Assembly (NCBI GenBank): GCA_964514655.1
Contig: CAZEQY010000003.1
Coordinates: 118,513 to 182,512, forward strand
DNA length: 64,000 bases
From: SZAS-7 sp964514655
GTDB lineage: Bacteria; Chlamydiota; Chlamydiia; Chlamydiales; FEN-1388
Direction of reading: 5' to 3'
This document shows, piece by piece, positions 25,460 to 33,971 of this stretch. Position numbers and translations under genes: made by a program. Position 1 is the stretch's first letter; each line of letters opens with the position of its first letter. A model generated the notes under the pieces. The model ran no database searches. It was not told where the DNA came from and worked only from the letters and a program-made list of their open reading frames with translations.

Positions 25460-25858
25460 TTATTCATTCATAATGGTGTGTATAAGCTGAGTGTCAACAT
25501 GGGCTGTAAGTTCAATAATCTGTAAATCATCAGTAAACCTCATTACCCAGCAGTATGTCTGTGGATAGAAAGTGCCCTTGATTGAAAAAGCTTCGGCATA
25601 GTGCATTTCAACTACTGCATAGTCGCCATCTATTAAGATTCGGTCTATGACAATGCGTCGAGGGCGATTTCTATCTAAGTAATGGCCAATTTTGGACCAT
25701 GCAGAAACAATTGCAGCTTTTCCATGATAATCACCTGACATTTCACAACTACCCGGAATTACCCAGTGGACCTGATCGTGAACAGAATTAAAAAAAGTGA
25801 GCCAGTCTGCTGTCAGGACAGGTATAAATATTTTTTCTACATCTTCTTTTGTAACCAT
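25460..25858 (-). CDS. SnoaL/NTF2-like fold protein
   Basis: A 132-residue protein with the cone-shaped alpha+beta barrel pattern of the SnoaL/ketosteroid-isomerase group. An N-terminal helix is followed by WLTFFNSVHDQVHWVIPGSC, then GKAAIVSAWSKIGHY, and the paired strands VIDRILIDGDYAVVEMHYAE, YCWVMRFTDDLQIIELTAHV and DTQLI. Such proteins are small isomerases, hydrolases or binding modules; the exact activity cannot be read. It is separated from PBP2 by 22 bases on the same strand and could be read through from it. It converges on the preceding hypothetical gene with 4 bases between stops. Confidence 0.72.
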   Translation of the reverse strand: MVTKEDVEKIFIPVLTADWLTFFNSVHDQVHWVIPGSCEMSGDYHGKAAIVSAWSKIGHYLDRNRPRRIVIDRILIDGDYAVVEMHYAEAFSIKGTFYPQTYCWVMRFTDDLQIIELTAHVDTQLIHTIMNE

Positions 25859-25880
25859 ACATACTATCTATTACCGTACT

Positions 25881-28859
25881 CTACCCGTTTCTGTCTAGAA
25901 GACTCCGCTCTTTAATTTCCCGCCATTTTTTGATGACTTGGGCAGCAATAGGGGCAGTTTCGCGGCCGTAGCCGCCGTAGCGCTGGTAGACGATAACGAC
26001 TAAATCAGGCTCATCATTGTCATAAGAGATGCCCCCAAACCAGGTGTGGTTGTAGATGATAGAGGGCTGACCTATGTCGATGCCAATTTTTTCTTGCGAC
26101 TCAGCGGTACTCGTCTTGCCTATAAGGGTGTGACGTAAGTCTTTAAAGGCGCGGTATTGCTCGGGCCTGCTTATACTAAGGCGCTTTAAAGCCCCGGTAC
26201 GATCTTCGTGAATATGGGAAATCACCCTTCTCAAACCCTCTAAAAGGGTGTTTTGTATTTCTTTAGGCATAAAGATGTGCATAGGCTCTTGTACCTTTGG
26301 CACAACAACTTCCTTTCCTACAACAAGATCTACAATGCGAGGCGATGGTATTGTGCCGCCATTTGCAATGGCAGAAACCATGCAGGCACTCTGCAACGGA
26401 GTTGTAAGCAGGCTATGCTGGCCAATAGCCATAGAATATAGCCCTGTACGGTTTGTAGCGATATCTTTGGGGATAGAGCCTGCCATCTCCCCCGGCAAGG
26501 CAATCCGCGTTTTTTGGCCAAAGCCAAAATCACAAGCGGCCTGATAGAGCTGCATGGGGTCGTTTAAATAGTCCCCTGCCAAAAGTGAAAAATAGGGATT
26601 ACTAGACATCTCGATAGCAGCTAAAAGGTCTATCTTGCCAAGATTTGCCGTAAGGCTTTTAGGAATTCTACCACCTTTATAAATCTGCGGTATCAACGCC
26701 CCTGATGTAAAATTGCCGACATAATTTTTGCCATTTTGCTTATGGGTGTGATCCACAATTTCAAAAAGCCGCAGGTCTCTATTTGTCACATGGCCTTTAA
26801 GCTCTAAATAGCGCTGCTTTAATCCTGCATAGGCAGTAACAAGCTTGAAGAGCGACCCCTGAATTGCCTGATGGCGATAGGCATACGAGCGAAGCGACCC
26901 CTCGCCAAGCCCTCGCTTTAACGACATCACAAGGTCCTGCAGGGTAACATCAGTTTTTCCCGGAACAAGCCTATTGTAGGTGCCGTGCAATGGCTCTTTT
27001 AGATCTTTAAAGCTTCTTAAACTAAGTAAAAATGCTACCTGCTCGACTGAAGAGAGCTTTTCTAGCTGACTTTTAAGCGCTTCAACATGGCTTGGCAGAG
27101 ACTTTTGTGCAAGGTAGGCAAAGGTAAGTTTTATCCGCTCTTGTTGCCAAAATAGATCAAACTGACGTGCCTCTTCTTTATCAAGGTAGTCTAGGTATGG
27201 TTTTGGGTAGGTTTTTGCCTGCTTTTCTTCAAGGCGCTTTTGCTTCAAAAACTCCTTTTCGTGTTCCTTTCTCCACTCAGCAAAAAAGGATTTTTGCCAG
27301 CGCGGGCGCACATCTTTTCTAATTTCATCGCATATTTGCGCATAGGTGCAGCTAAAATCTCTGAATTCATCGATAGATAGCTCTCCCACCTTGTCGACAA
27401 GGCCACACGAAAAGTCACAAGCAGAAAGCACAAGGCGGCTAAGATCCACCAAAAGCATGTTTTCTTCATTGCCGGCTTGCTGCAGATGAATGATCTTTTT
27501 TATAGGCTCACTAGAATGCAGCGTATCTATGATCTCAGAATGCTCAGGAAGCACAAACTCTAAAAAACGATCCCACGTTAAGTACTCTTGCACGTCCACA
27601 ATGGTATCTGTGTATCTTTGGTAGGTAAAGGGGATAAAGCCATCCCAGATTTTTCCCACATAGACTTCATTTTCAAGCCAGCGGTGGATATGCTCTTCGT
27701 GACTTTCTGAGAAAAAAGCACTTTTGTTTCTGATAAAGTCGTTTGGATCATAGCGTGGAAAGCTTGCAAGAGCAACTACCTCTCCGCTTTTTGGACACAT
27801 AGCCACAATAGCTCCACCGCGGATGAGGGGTTCTTTTGCCTTTTTTGCTTTTGGGTCGTTAAGATACGCATGCTCGCGGTCAGTTTCTGCTTGAGCAAGT
27901 AACTTTTCAGCATATTCCTGAAGCTCAATGGATAGCGAAAGAAGCACCCTCTTTCCTGGCTGTGTAGAACTTGCGCCCGGCAGGTAGCGCACCACATTTC
28001 CTTTAGCATCACCAAAGTAAGAACGCTTTCCATAATAGCCCCTCAGCTCATTTTCAAAGCTTGCTTCAATGCCCAAAAGGCCAACGTTGTCGTTAATGGT
28101 ATAGGCCTGTCTTTCTAGCTTCTCTAGCTTTTCTTTGGCTTGCTCTATAGTGTCCGGAAAGTCCACATCCTCTCCAAACTCCATGCGTTGTATAGTGTCA
28201 GAAAGGGTATGAATCTGCTCGATGATAGAGGTGTATTTCTCTCTCGAGATAGGCCCTATATAGCCTATAACATCGCAAGCTGCACGCTCTTTAGGATAGT
28301 AGCGGCGCGGCACACACTGCACCTGAATGCCCTGCCAGTCCTTTTCAAGCCCTTTTAGACGATAATACTCCTCTTCAGTTAAGCCCTTTTTGATCACTAG
28401 GGGAATGCTGTTGTTCTGAGCAGCGTGTGAGTAGATAACATCTTCTAGCCGTTCGCTATCAACGCCAATGATATCGCTTACAATGCAAGAAAGCTTGCGT
28501 ATATACTCCCTACGAACAAGGCGACGCTTTTTATTGCCATGCTCATCTTTTTCAACAACGACCCCAGGGATTTCCCTAAACTGAGAATAGACAATAGCCA
28601 GGCGATATTCAATTTTATTGGCTGCAAGCAGTATATTAAATCGATCGCGAATGGTGCCCCTAGCTGCAGGCTCTATCAGAGTGCGTTTTCTTGATAAAAA
28701 GGCCTCTTCTACCTTCTTATCATGCTGGATATAAGCAAGATGCCACACACGAAAGCCTATAAGCACCATGATGCAAAAGATTACATGAAGAACCTTATTT
28801 GCCTTTACAGGTATGTTCTGGAGGGAATTGGGCCCATCTTTTCGCGAGTTATTAAACAT
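25881..28859 (-). CDS. pbp2: Class B penicillin-binding protein (PBP2-type transpeptidase)
   Basis: A 992-residue inner-membrane protein that cross-links peptidoglycan peptides in the periplasm. One N-terminal membrane anchor at about residues 22-42 is followed by the PBP dimer domain (EPAARGTIRDRFNILLAANK). The transpeptidase core opens with GGAIVAMCPKSGEVVALASF near residue 350. The active-site motifs are S-L-F-K near 669 (QGSLFKLVTAY), S-S-N near 751 (EMSSNPYFSLLAG) and K-T-S near 915 (LIGKTSTAES). About 300 residues separate the core opening from the SxxK motif, far more than in most class B PBPs; very long PBP2 proteins are known in chlamydiae. It is divergent from tRNA-Gly. In chlamydiae this enzyme serves division-site peptidoglycan synthesis. 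Confidence 0.92.
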   Translation of the reverse strand: MFNNSRKDGPNSLQNIPVKANKVLHVIFCIMVLIGFRVWHLAYIQHDKKVEEAFLSRKRTLIEPAARGTIRDRFNILLAANKIEYRLAIVYSQFREIPGVVVEKDEHGNKKRRLVRREYIRKLSCIVSDIIGVDSERLEDVIYSHAAQNNSIPLVIKKGLTEEEYYRLKGLEKDWQGIQVQCVPRRYYPKERAACDVIGYIGPISREKYTSIIEQIHTLSDTIQRMEFGEDVDFPDTIEQAKEKLEKLERQAYTINDNVGLLGIEASFENELRGYYGKRSYFGDAKGNVVRYLPGASSTQPGKRVLLSLSIELQEYAEKLLAQAETDREHAYLNDPKAKKAKEPLIRGGAIVAMCPKSGEVVALASFPRYDPNDFIRNKSAFFSESHEEHIHRWLENEVYVGKIWDGFIPFTYQRYTDTIVDVQEYLTWDRFLEFVLPEHSEIIDTLHSSEPIKKIIHLQQAGNEENMLLVDLSRLVLSACDFSCGLVDKVGELSIDEFRDFSCTYAQICDEIRKDVRPRWQKSFFAEWRKEHEKEFLKQKRLEEKQAKTYPKPYLDYLDKEEARQFDLFWQQERIKLTFAYLAQKSLPSHVEALKSQLEKLSSVEQVAFLLSLRSFKDLKEPLHGTYNRLVPGKTDVTLQDLVMSLKRGLGEGSLRSYAYRHQAIQGSLFKLVTAYAGLKQRYLELKGHVTNRDLRLFEIVDHTHKQNGKNYVGNFTSGALIPQIYKGGRIPKSLTANLGKIDLLAAIEMSSNPYFSLLAGDYLNDPMQLYQAACDFGFGQKTRIALPGEMAGSIPKDIATNRTGLYSMAIGQHSLLTTPLQSACMVSAIANGGTIPSPRIVDLVVGKEVVVPKVQEPMHIFMPKEIQNTLLEGLRRVISHIHEDRTGALKRLSISRPEQYRAFKDLRHTLIGKTSTAESQEKIGIDIGQPSIIYNHTWFGGISYDNDEPDLVVIVYQRYGGYGRETAPIAAQVIKKWREIKERSLLDRNG

Positions 28860-28920
28860 AATGCCAAATGCAAATTGTCAAAAAATATCGCCTTAAGATA
28901 CCCTATTTGTAACATTTTTT

Positions 28921-28991
28921 GCGCCTGTAGTTCAATGGTAGAACAGTAGCCTTCCAAGCTACGAGTGTCAGTTCGATTCTGATCAGGCGCT
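28921..28991 (+). tRNA. tRNA-Gly (anticodon UCC)
   Basis: A 71-base cloverleaf. Acceptor stem GCGCCTG/CAGGCGC, D-arm GTTCAATGGTAGAAC, anticodon loop CTTCCAA with anticodon TCC, T-arm GTCAG-TTCGATT-CTGAT. CCA is not encoded. It sits between the divergent PBP2 start and the end of a convergent hypothetical gene. Confidence 0.95.
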
Positions 28992-28997
28992 TTTCCC

Positions 28998-30083
28998 TTA
29001 TCCCCCTCTTAGCTCAAATTTCTTGTTAATTTCGGTTTTTGTGCCATCTATGAAGTAGCTTTGATGAAAGGTGACCTCTTTTGTCTTGAGGTTGTAGTGA
29101 GTGTCTAGCTGTAAAGTAACTTCTTTAGTTTCAGTTTCATTTGCTGTGTTTACAAAGGTCTTTTTGTCTTGAGCGGTAACTATCATTGTTTCTTCATCTT
29201 GCATCTTCATTGAGACACTTCTGCCTGTTGGGCTATATTCCGCTAGCCATGGTGGCGAAAGGACATTTGTGGCAACTTCAGAGATAATTGGCTGCAAATA
29301 CTGCTGCATTGTGAGCGATAATAGCTCAACTATTGATTCATCCGAGATGCTAGTCTTAGCATGCTCTCTAATTTCCTGAGCCAAAATAGGCAAAAATTTT
29401 GGTGCGATTTCAGGAGCAAAGGTCTTAGATCCGATTGTTATTGAGCACCTTGGTAGTTCAACAGCAAATTTGTCAGGAACCTCTTTTAGTTCTCTAAGAA
29501 TGACAGCTCTTCCCTCATCAGTGGTACTTTGTGTTCCAAGCTTTTGTATATACTCCTTACTCACAAAATTCTCAGCTACCTCGTCGCACTGCTTTAGGCT
29601 AAACTCTAGCCCCTCGCGATCTGCTAAAAGCCTGTCGCCTTTGTTTAATGTTTCAACGGGAAAATCGTCGCTTAGGCCAAGCTCAAATAGGTTTTTAAAA
29701 AACAGGGCCTCTTCGTATTCGTCTTTTTGCTCGTTAATTTGTTTTGTGAGGGCTTCTATATTTTCGAGCAAGAGGCGCTGTTCATTTGTCAACCCTTCAA
29801 GCGTAGTAATACCCTCATCAGGCTCCTCTTGCTCTTCAGGCTTATTAAATATGTGTTTAAGCGTCTCTTGAATCGTATTTTTTTGACCTGTAAGCGCTCG
29901 TATAGCCCTACTTTCACTGCCAAGCCCAATCCAGTTAACAAACTTCCAAAACCACGAATGCGCAGCGATTTTCTTATACAGAAAATCGACACGCTTATCA
30001 ATATCGCGTAAAGCGTAGCGAAAACCAGCAACAGCTTTTTGTTCAGGAATTTCAGGAAATTTAGGCGATACCGGCAAGGACAC
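28998..30083 (-). CDS. Hypothetical protein paired with a Ser/Thr kinase
   Basis: A 361-residue protein with no recognised family. The N-terminal 70 residues are helical and basic with an amphipathic Trp-rich stretch (HSWFWKFVNWIGLGSESRAI). The middle has acidic coiled-coil character (KPEEQEEPDEGITTLEGLTN). The C-terminal 100 residues are beta-rich, with Thr/Lys/Glu strands (ETKEVTLQLDTHYNLKTKEV) that repeat the pattern T-K-E-V-T. The start is GTG 30083 inside the end of the kinase gene; it is supported by a full AGGAGG six bases upstream, and the 23-base overlap implies coupled translation. This pairing suggests a kinase substrate or chaperone. The gene ends 6 bases from the tRNA-Gly 3' end. 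Confidence 0.7.
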   Translation of the reverse strand: MSLPVSPKFPEIPEQKAVAGFRYALRDIDKRVDFLYKKIAAHSWFWKFVNWIGLGSESRAIRALTGQKNTIQETLKHIFNKPEEQEEPDEGITTLEGLTNEQRLLLENIEALTKQINEQKDEYEEALFFKNLFELGLSDDFPVETLNKGDRLLADREGLEFSLKQCDEVAENFVSKEYIQKLGTQSTTDEGRAVILRELKEVPDKFAVELPRCSITIGSKTFAPEIAPKFLPILAQEIREHAKTSISDESIVELLSLTMQQYLQPIISEVATNVLSPPWLAEYSPTGRSVSMKMQDEETMIVTAQDKKTFVNTANETETKEVTLQLDTHYNLKTKEVTFHQSYFIDGTKTEINKKFELRGG

Positions 30084-31629
30084 GCTGCACCTCCTGCATA
30101 CCTATCCGTTTGGCAGGGTCTAAATGAAGCATCTTGCAGACAAGTAACTCTACTTGCTCGTCTTTACTTAAGTGTTGTTGGTTTTCAAGCTCACGAGCTC
30201 GACTGATGCATAGTTGACCAAAGTTTGCTACCTGCGTGTTTACCTTCCTCATGATGGCAATTTTCTGCTTTTCACTCAGGTCATTAAAATTCTTAGGAAT
30301 AAGCTCTCGCCATGGCGCATCTTTTTTTGTGGTTAGCTCCAAAAAGGTGATGCCTAAAGCCCACACCTCTGTTTTATAAACATTTCCCTTGAAGTCTTTA
30401 TTATTAATAAGCTCGGGGGCAGTTGCAAAATTTGTGCCGTAACTTCCCGAGCTATAGGAAACTTCCGGAAATTCCGTCTCTTTACCCTTATCTTCAAAAC
30501 TCAAGCCAAAATCTGTAACGCCAACCTTGACTGTACCATCGGGATTTTCTCTATAAAGAATATTTCCCAATTTTAAATCACCGTGGATTACCCCATCCTC
30601 GTGTATAGCGCCAATGGTCTCAGAAACATCGCGCATCACCTGTATGGTTGCATCAAGACTTAAGTCTCTTTTATTGTCTAATGAACCATCATACCTATCA
30701 AAGATTCCCACCCGATAGTAGACAAAAGGCTCATCCTCCAAAGGCTTTAAGTGGCGCACATAATCTTCTTGCTCGGGTTTTTTACCAGTAATGTCCATAA
30801 AGACGCGCAATTTGGCAATGCCGGGTATCTGTTTCTCCCTAAAGCGCCTGTAATAGAGCATCTCTTGTTCCACGACTCTTGCCTCGCCCTTATCAGCAAG
30901 CGGAATAACCGCTTGAACCTGGGGAGTCACCGTTTTTACTGTCTTTATGATGACTGTTTTCTTGGACAAAACCTCAGAGCCAACTGCATAGAGCTTGACG
31001 GCAGAATGCACTTCTTTCCACGTGCCTTTACTTGCAAGAAGAGACTCTTCCGGTTTTGCCAGCAAGATAATACGACCTTTTTTGGTGATAATCATATCGC
31101 GAGGGGGCGCTATGCTTTTAAGGGGACGCTTTGGCTTAGATGAAATAAAGCGATCTTTTGCAACACTCTTTACTTTAGGAACTTCTACTTCAATCTGATA
31201 TGCAATCTGCAGTCGCTCTCGTGGTGTCATAGGTTGTTTTTCAAAGCCTGGCAAATTTGCAAGCTGATGATAGCGCTCAACTATTGCTTGCAACACGGGT
31301 TGATCATTAAGATCACCATTTTTAGCCACAATAGCCATGTAACTTTCAATTTCATCATGCCGTGCGGGATCTAGGACAAGCTCGCGAATTTCACCTAAAT
31401 ATTTTTCTTCAGGAGCCTCTTCACGTTCTCGTTTTTTAAGGGCCTTCTTGGGCTGCTCGTGAGGAGAGGCTTTTGGAAGTTTTTCTTTTGCTACTTGCGA
31501 GGCTTTTTGCTTTTTCGTGTCGCTTTTAGTTGTTATCTCTTTTCCTGCAAGCCGGGAACTTTTGGCGCGATCCCTCCTCTTAGCCTGGCGGTATACGTAG
31601 CCTGTGGCATCGGTTCCTTCAATATTCAT
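30061..31629 (-). CDS. Ser/Thr protein kinase with lysine-rich N-terminus
   Basis: A 522-residue Hanks-type kinase. The first 70 residues are extremely Lys/Arg/Ser-rich and disordered. The kinase domain occupies about residues 200-520. The glycine loop is degenerate (VGSEVLSKKTVIIKTV, with the likely ATP lysine). The catalytic loop is GVIHGDLKLGNILY (HGD instead of HRD, near 348), with DFG in VTDFGLSF, a full ATAPELI (APE) and the conserved GxxLLEL-like EVWALGITFLELTT. The catalytic Asp, Asn and DFG are intact, so activity is likely despite the loss of the HRD arginine. AGAGG lies 6 bases before the ATG. It is coupled to the downstream hypothetical gene. Confidence 0.88.
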   Translation of the reverse strand: MNIEGTDATGYVYRQAKRRDRAKSSRLAGKEITTKSDTKKQKASQVAKEKLPKASPHEQPKKALKKREREEAPEEKYLGEIRELVLDPARHDEIESYMAIVAKNGDLNDQPVLQAIVERYHQLANLPGFEKQPMTPRERLQIAYQIEVEVPKVKSVAKDRFISSKPKRPLKSIAPPRDMIITKKGRIILLAKPEESLLASKGTWKEVHSAVKLYAVGSEVLSKKTVIIKTVKTVTPQVQAVIPLADKGEARVVEQEMLYYRRFREKQIPGIAKLRVFMDITGKKPEQEDYVRHLKPLEDEPFVYYRVGIFDRYDGSLDNKRDLSLDATIQVMRDVSETIGAIHEDGVIHGDLKLGNILYRENPDGTVKVGVTDFGLSFEDKGKETEFPEVSYSSGSYGTNFATAPELINNKDFKGNVYKTEVWALGITFLELTTKKDAPWRELIPKNFNDLSEKQKIAIMRKVNTQVANFGQLCISRARELENQQHLSKDEQVELLVCKMLHLDPAKRIGMQEVQRVLAGIA

Positions 31630-31694
31630 ATGTACCTCTCACAATACTATAATAACCGAGCCCCCATTTATTTATAAATAAATTTTTTTATCAC

Positions 31695-31724
31695 TTGCGG
31701 GCAATGAGAAGAGAGGAGTACTAT
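31695..31724 (+). promoter_or_regulatory. Putative promoter of the rpsB-tsf operon
   Basis: TTGCGG (31695-31700), 18 bases, then TACTAT (31719-31724), overlapping a second possible -10, TATTAT (31722-31727). It gives a leader of about 95 bases before rpsB. Confidence 0.45.
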
Positions 31725-31735
31725 TATAGCCCTCA

Positions 31736-31799
31736 TCTCTCAGAGTGAGAGAGAGCATTATTAACCCAAGACCGAAATCCTTCTTTCTAAAAGGAGGAT
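31736..31799 (+). promoter_or_regulatory. Structured rpsB leader with a sequestered Shine-Dalgarno-like sequence
   Basis: Two hairpins are visible. TCTCTCA/TGAGAGA (31736-31742 with 31746-31752) has a 3-base loop. A 10-bp stem pairs 31777-31786 with 31790-31799 (ATCCTTCTTT/AAAGGAGGAT, one G-T pair, 3-base loop). The second stem hides AAGGAGG, which directly abuts an ATG at 31798 that opens a five-codon reading frame ending in TAA. In Escherichia coli, S2 represses its own operon through the rpsB leader; a similar use here is inference. Confidence 0.45.
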
Positions 31800-31826
31800 G
31801 CCGTCGTCAACATAAAGGGACAAGGC

Positions 31827-32627
31827 TTGGCAGAACAAACTAAAGACCAAACCACTATTAAAGAACTTTTAGAAGCAGGTGCCCATTTTGGCCACCAGAC
31901 ATCGCGCTGGAACCCAAAGATGAAGCGATTTATCTTCGGCGAAAAAAATGGCATCTACATCATCGACCTAGCAAAGACGCTCCATGAGCTAAAAATGGCT
32001 AAAGAAGTCGTTAGACAGCTCGCAAAGCAGCACCGCTCAATTCTCTTTGTCGGCACAAAGAAAGCCGCAAAAGCAGTTGTGCGCGAGCAAGCGGAGCGCT
32101 CAGGCGAGTTTTATGTATGCGAACGCTGGTTAGGCGGTACGCTTACAAACCTTGCGACACTTCGTCAGTCTATCAAAAAGCTCGACCGCATCGAAAAGCG
32201 CATCGCAGCAGGTGGTGAAGGTTTAACAAAGAAAGAACTTTCTCTTCTTACAAAAGAGCAGCTTAAGCTCGAAAAGAACCTCTCAGGTATTCGCGGCATG
32301 AGAAAGATCCCAGGACTTCTCATCATTGTAGACCCAAGCAAAGAAAGCATTGCTGTTGCTGAAGCTAAAAAGCTTGGCATTCCAGTTATGGCGCTTGTCG
32401 ATACAAACTGCGACCCGGATCCTATCGACTACATCATTCCTTGTAACGACGATGCTCAGCGCAGCGTGAAGCTTATTCTCGAAGCGCTTACAGACGTTAT
32501 CGTAGATATCAAGAACGAACAAAGCATGCTCGGCTACAAAGACGATAATGCTAAAGATGAAACACAAGCAGAATCTAACGAAGAAGATGCTGAAACTGCC
32601 CTTGAATGGTCTCAGAAAAAGGAATAA
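31827..32627 (+). CDS. rpsB: 30S ribosomal protein S2
   Basis: A 266-residue ribosomal protein S2, needed for binding of S1 and initiation complexes to the small subunit. Family marks are KELLEAGAHFGHQTSRWNPK, FGEKNGIYIIDLAKT, SILFVGTKKAAKAVV, ERWLGGTLTNLATLRQSI and VDTNCDPDPIDYIIPCNDDA. The start is TTG 31827: upstream in-frame codons run into a stop without an ATG or GTG, and AAGGGA lies 6 bases before the TTG. The C-terminal 30 residues are an acidic extension (DDNAKDETQAESNEEDAETA). Three bases separate it from tsf. Confidence 0.97.
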   Translation: MAEQTKDQTTIKELLEAGAHFGHQTSRWNPKMKRFIFGEKNGIYIIDLAKTLHELKMAKEVVRQLAKQHRSILFVGTKKAAKAVVREQAERSGEFYVCERWLGGTLTNLATLRQSIKKLDRIEKRIAAGGEGLTKKELSLLTKEQLKLEKNLSGIRGMRKIPGLLIIVDPSKESIAVAEAKKLGIPVMALVDTNCDPDPIDYIIPCNDDAQRSVKLILEALTDVIVDIKNEQSMLGYKDDNAKDETQAESNEEDAETALEWSQKKE

Positions 32628-32630
32628 TCA

Positions 32631-33485
32631 ATGACAGTTAACATTAGCGCATCACAAGTTAAAGAACTTCGCGATCGTACAGGCGTTGGCATGGCTAAGT
32701 GCAAAGAAGCCTTAGAAGAAGCCAAAGGCGACATGGAAGAAGCAATTTCCATTTTGCGAAAAGCCGGCATGGCATCTGCTGTAAAAAAACAGGGCCGTGA
32801 AACGAATGAAGGCATGGTTATTGCAAAAGAACATAACGACGTTGTTGCATTTTGCGAAATAAACGCAGAAACCGACTTTGTTGTGAAAAACGAGCGTTTT
32901 CAAGAGTTTTGCAAAAACATCGTAGAAGAAATTGCCACTACAAAGCCATCTTCTCTAGAAGGCTTTTTGGCTCAAAAGTATTCTAAAGACCCATCAGTTA
33001 CAGTTGATCAGCTGAGAAGCTTGATTATCCAGACAATCGGGGAAAATATCCAGATTTCGCGCCTTGCCGTGTGGCAAAAGCCAAAAGATCACTCTGTTGG
33101 CATCTACTCACACATGGGCGGCAAAATCTTGACTGCTGTAGAACTTACAGCACCTCAAGAAATTGACCTTGCTCGCGAAATCGCTATGCATGCAGCAGCA
33201 TGCGCCCCTGAATTTTTGGGTCCAAACGATGTGCCAAAAGACACTATCGAAAAAGAGCGCGACATTGCTAAAGGCCAAGTCCAAGGCAAGCCTGCTCAAA
33301 TCATGGACAAAATCGTCGATGGCAAAATCAATGCCTATTTCGACCAAGTCTGCCTAACACGCCAAAAGTTTGTTAAGGACAACACAAAGACAGTCGAAAA
33401 CTACGTTCAAGAACGCGCGAAAAGCAGCGGCAAAAACATTGCCCTCACACGCTTTTTACGCTGGAGCGTAGGTCAAGCCCTCTAA
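32631..33485 (+). CDS. tsf: Elongation factor Ts
   Basis: A 284-residue guanine-nucleotide exchange factor for EF-Tu. The N-terminal UBA-like domain carries VKELRDRTGVGMAKCKEALE, and the core has the family motif INAETDFVVKNERFQEFCKN, which contains the TDFV contact to EF-Tu. The C-terminal dimerisation region includes SVGIYSHMGGKILTAVELT. It is cotranscribed with rpsB and followed by a strong hairpin terminator 6 bases after the stop. Confidence 0.97.
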   Translation: MTVNISASQVKELRDRTGVGMAKCKEALEEAKGDMEEAISILRKAGMASAVKKQGRETNEGMVIAKEHNDVVAFCEINAETDFVVKNERFQEFCKNIVEEIATTKPSSLEGFLAQKYSKDPSVTVDQLRSLIIQTIGENIQISRLAVWQKPKDHSVGIYSHMGGKILTAVELTAPQEIDLAREIAMHAAACAPEFLGPNDVPKDTIEKERDIAKGQVQGKPAQIMDKIVDGKINAYFDQVCLTRQKFVKDNTKTVENYVQERAKSSGKNIALTRFLRWSVGQAL

Positions 33486-33490
33486 TTCCT

Positions 33491-33516
33491 ATTGCACCCT
33501 GTAACCAGGGTGCAAT
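33491..33516 (+). terminator. Terminator hairpin after tsf
   Basis: A perfect 10-bp stem ATTGCACCCT/AGGGTGCAAT with a 6-base loop, 6 bases after the tsf stop, followed by a short T-rich TTCT. It separates rpsB-tsf from pyrH-frr, which in many bacteria form one operon. Confidence 0.75.
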
Positions 33517-33534
33517 TTCTCAAAATCACCCTTC

Positions 33535-33858
33535 CGTGCCCGATCCCGTGCGCGCATCCTATTCCCCATAAGTCTTAAATTTCTTCCCCACGATAGTTTC
33601 TAAAGCTCTTTAAAGTGCCAATTTATGCAACTTTGTCGAAACTTCTTTTGCGCTTTTGGGCTTTTGCGTTTTTGCGTTAATTTTTTCCGTTTTATACATA
33701 CCTTCGAGGCTTAAAGGTATTTTCGGCAATGTAAGAATTCAACGCAAAAACGCAAAAGCCCAAAAGCGCAAAAGAAGCTTCGCCCCCGCTCAAGTATAGT
33801 GTTTTCATTTTTAGAAGGCGCTCTTGTTAGACCTATGGGAAATAGGGGCTCGGGCACG
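33535..33858 (+). repeat. Palindromic MITE-like element, copy 1
   Basis: It fills most of the 486-base gap between tsf and pyrH. The outer ends are CGTGCCCGA and TCGGGCACG. A perfect 37-base inverted repeat (33642-33678 with 33741-33777, built from CGCTTTTGGGCTTTTGCG-type units) surrounds a 62-base core, and the outer arms are imperfectly inverted. A second copy of the same length and arm orientation lies at 50808-51130, but its core is reversed. There is no transposase; the short frames inside are not credible genes. Confidence 0.85.
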
Positions 33859-33971
33859 AAGGACAATTTTGACATTAGGTATCTCTCTAAAAATGTCCTC
33901 AAATCAACATCCTAGAAGAGCCTGGGAAGCTTATCATTGAGTAAAAAGCTGTTTTAGGATAGTGTAATTTC

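Noticed and set aside
33642..33777. CRISPR-like repeat appearance of the AAAACGC/AAAAGCG units
   Set aside because: The units form one inverted repeat rather than regularly spaced direct repeats with unique spacers, and there are no cas genes.
33711..33902. 63-residue minus-strand frame in palindromic copy 1
   Set aside because: It lies inside the palindrome, has no start signal and no counterpart in copy 2.
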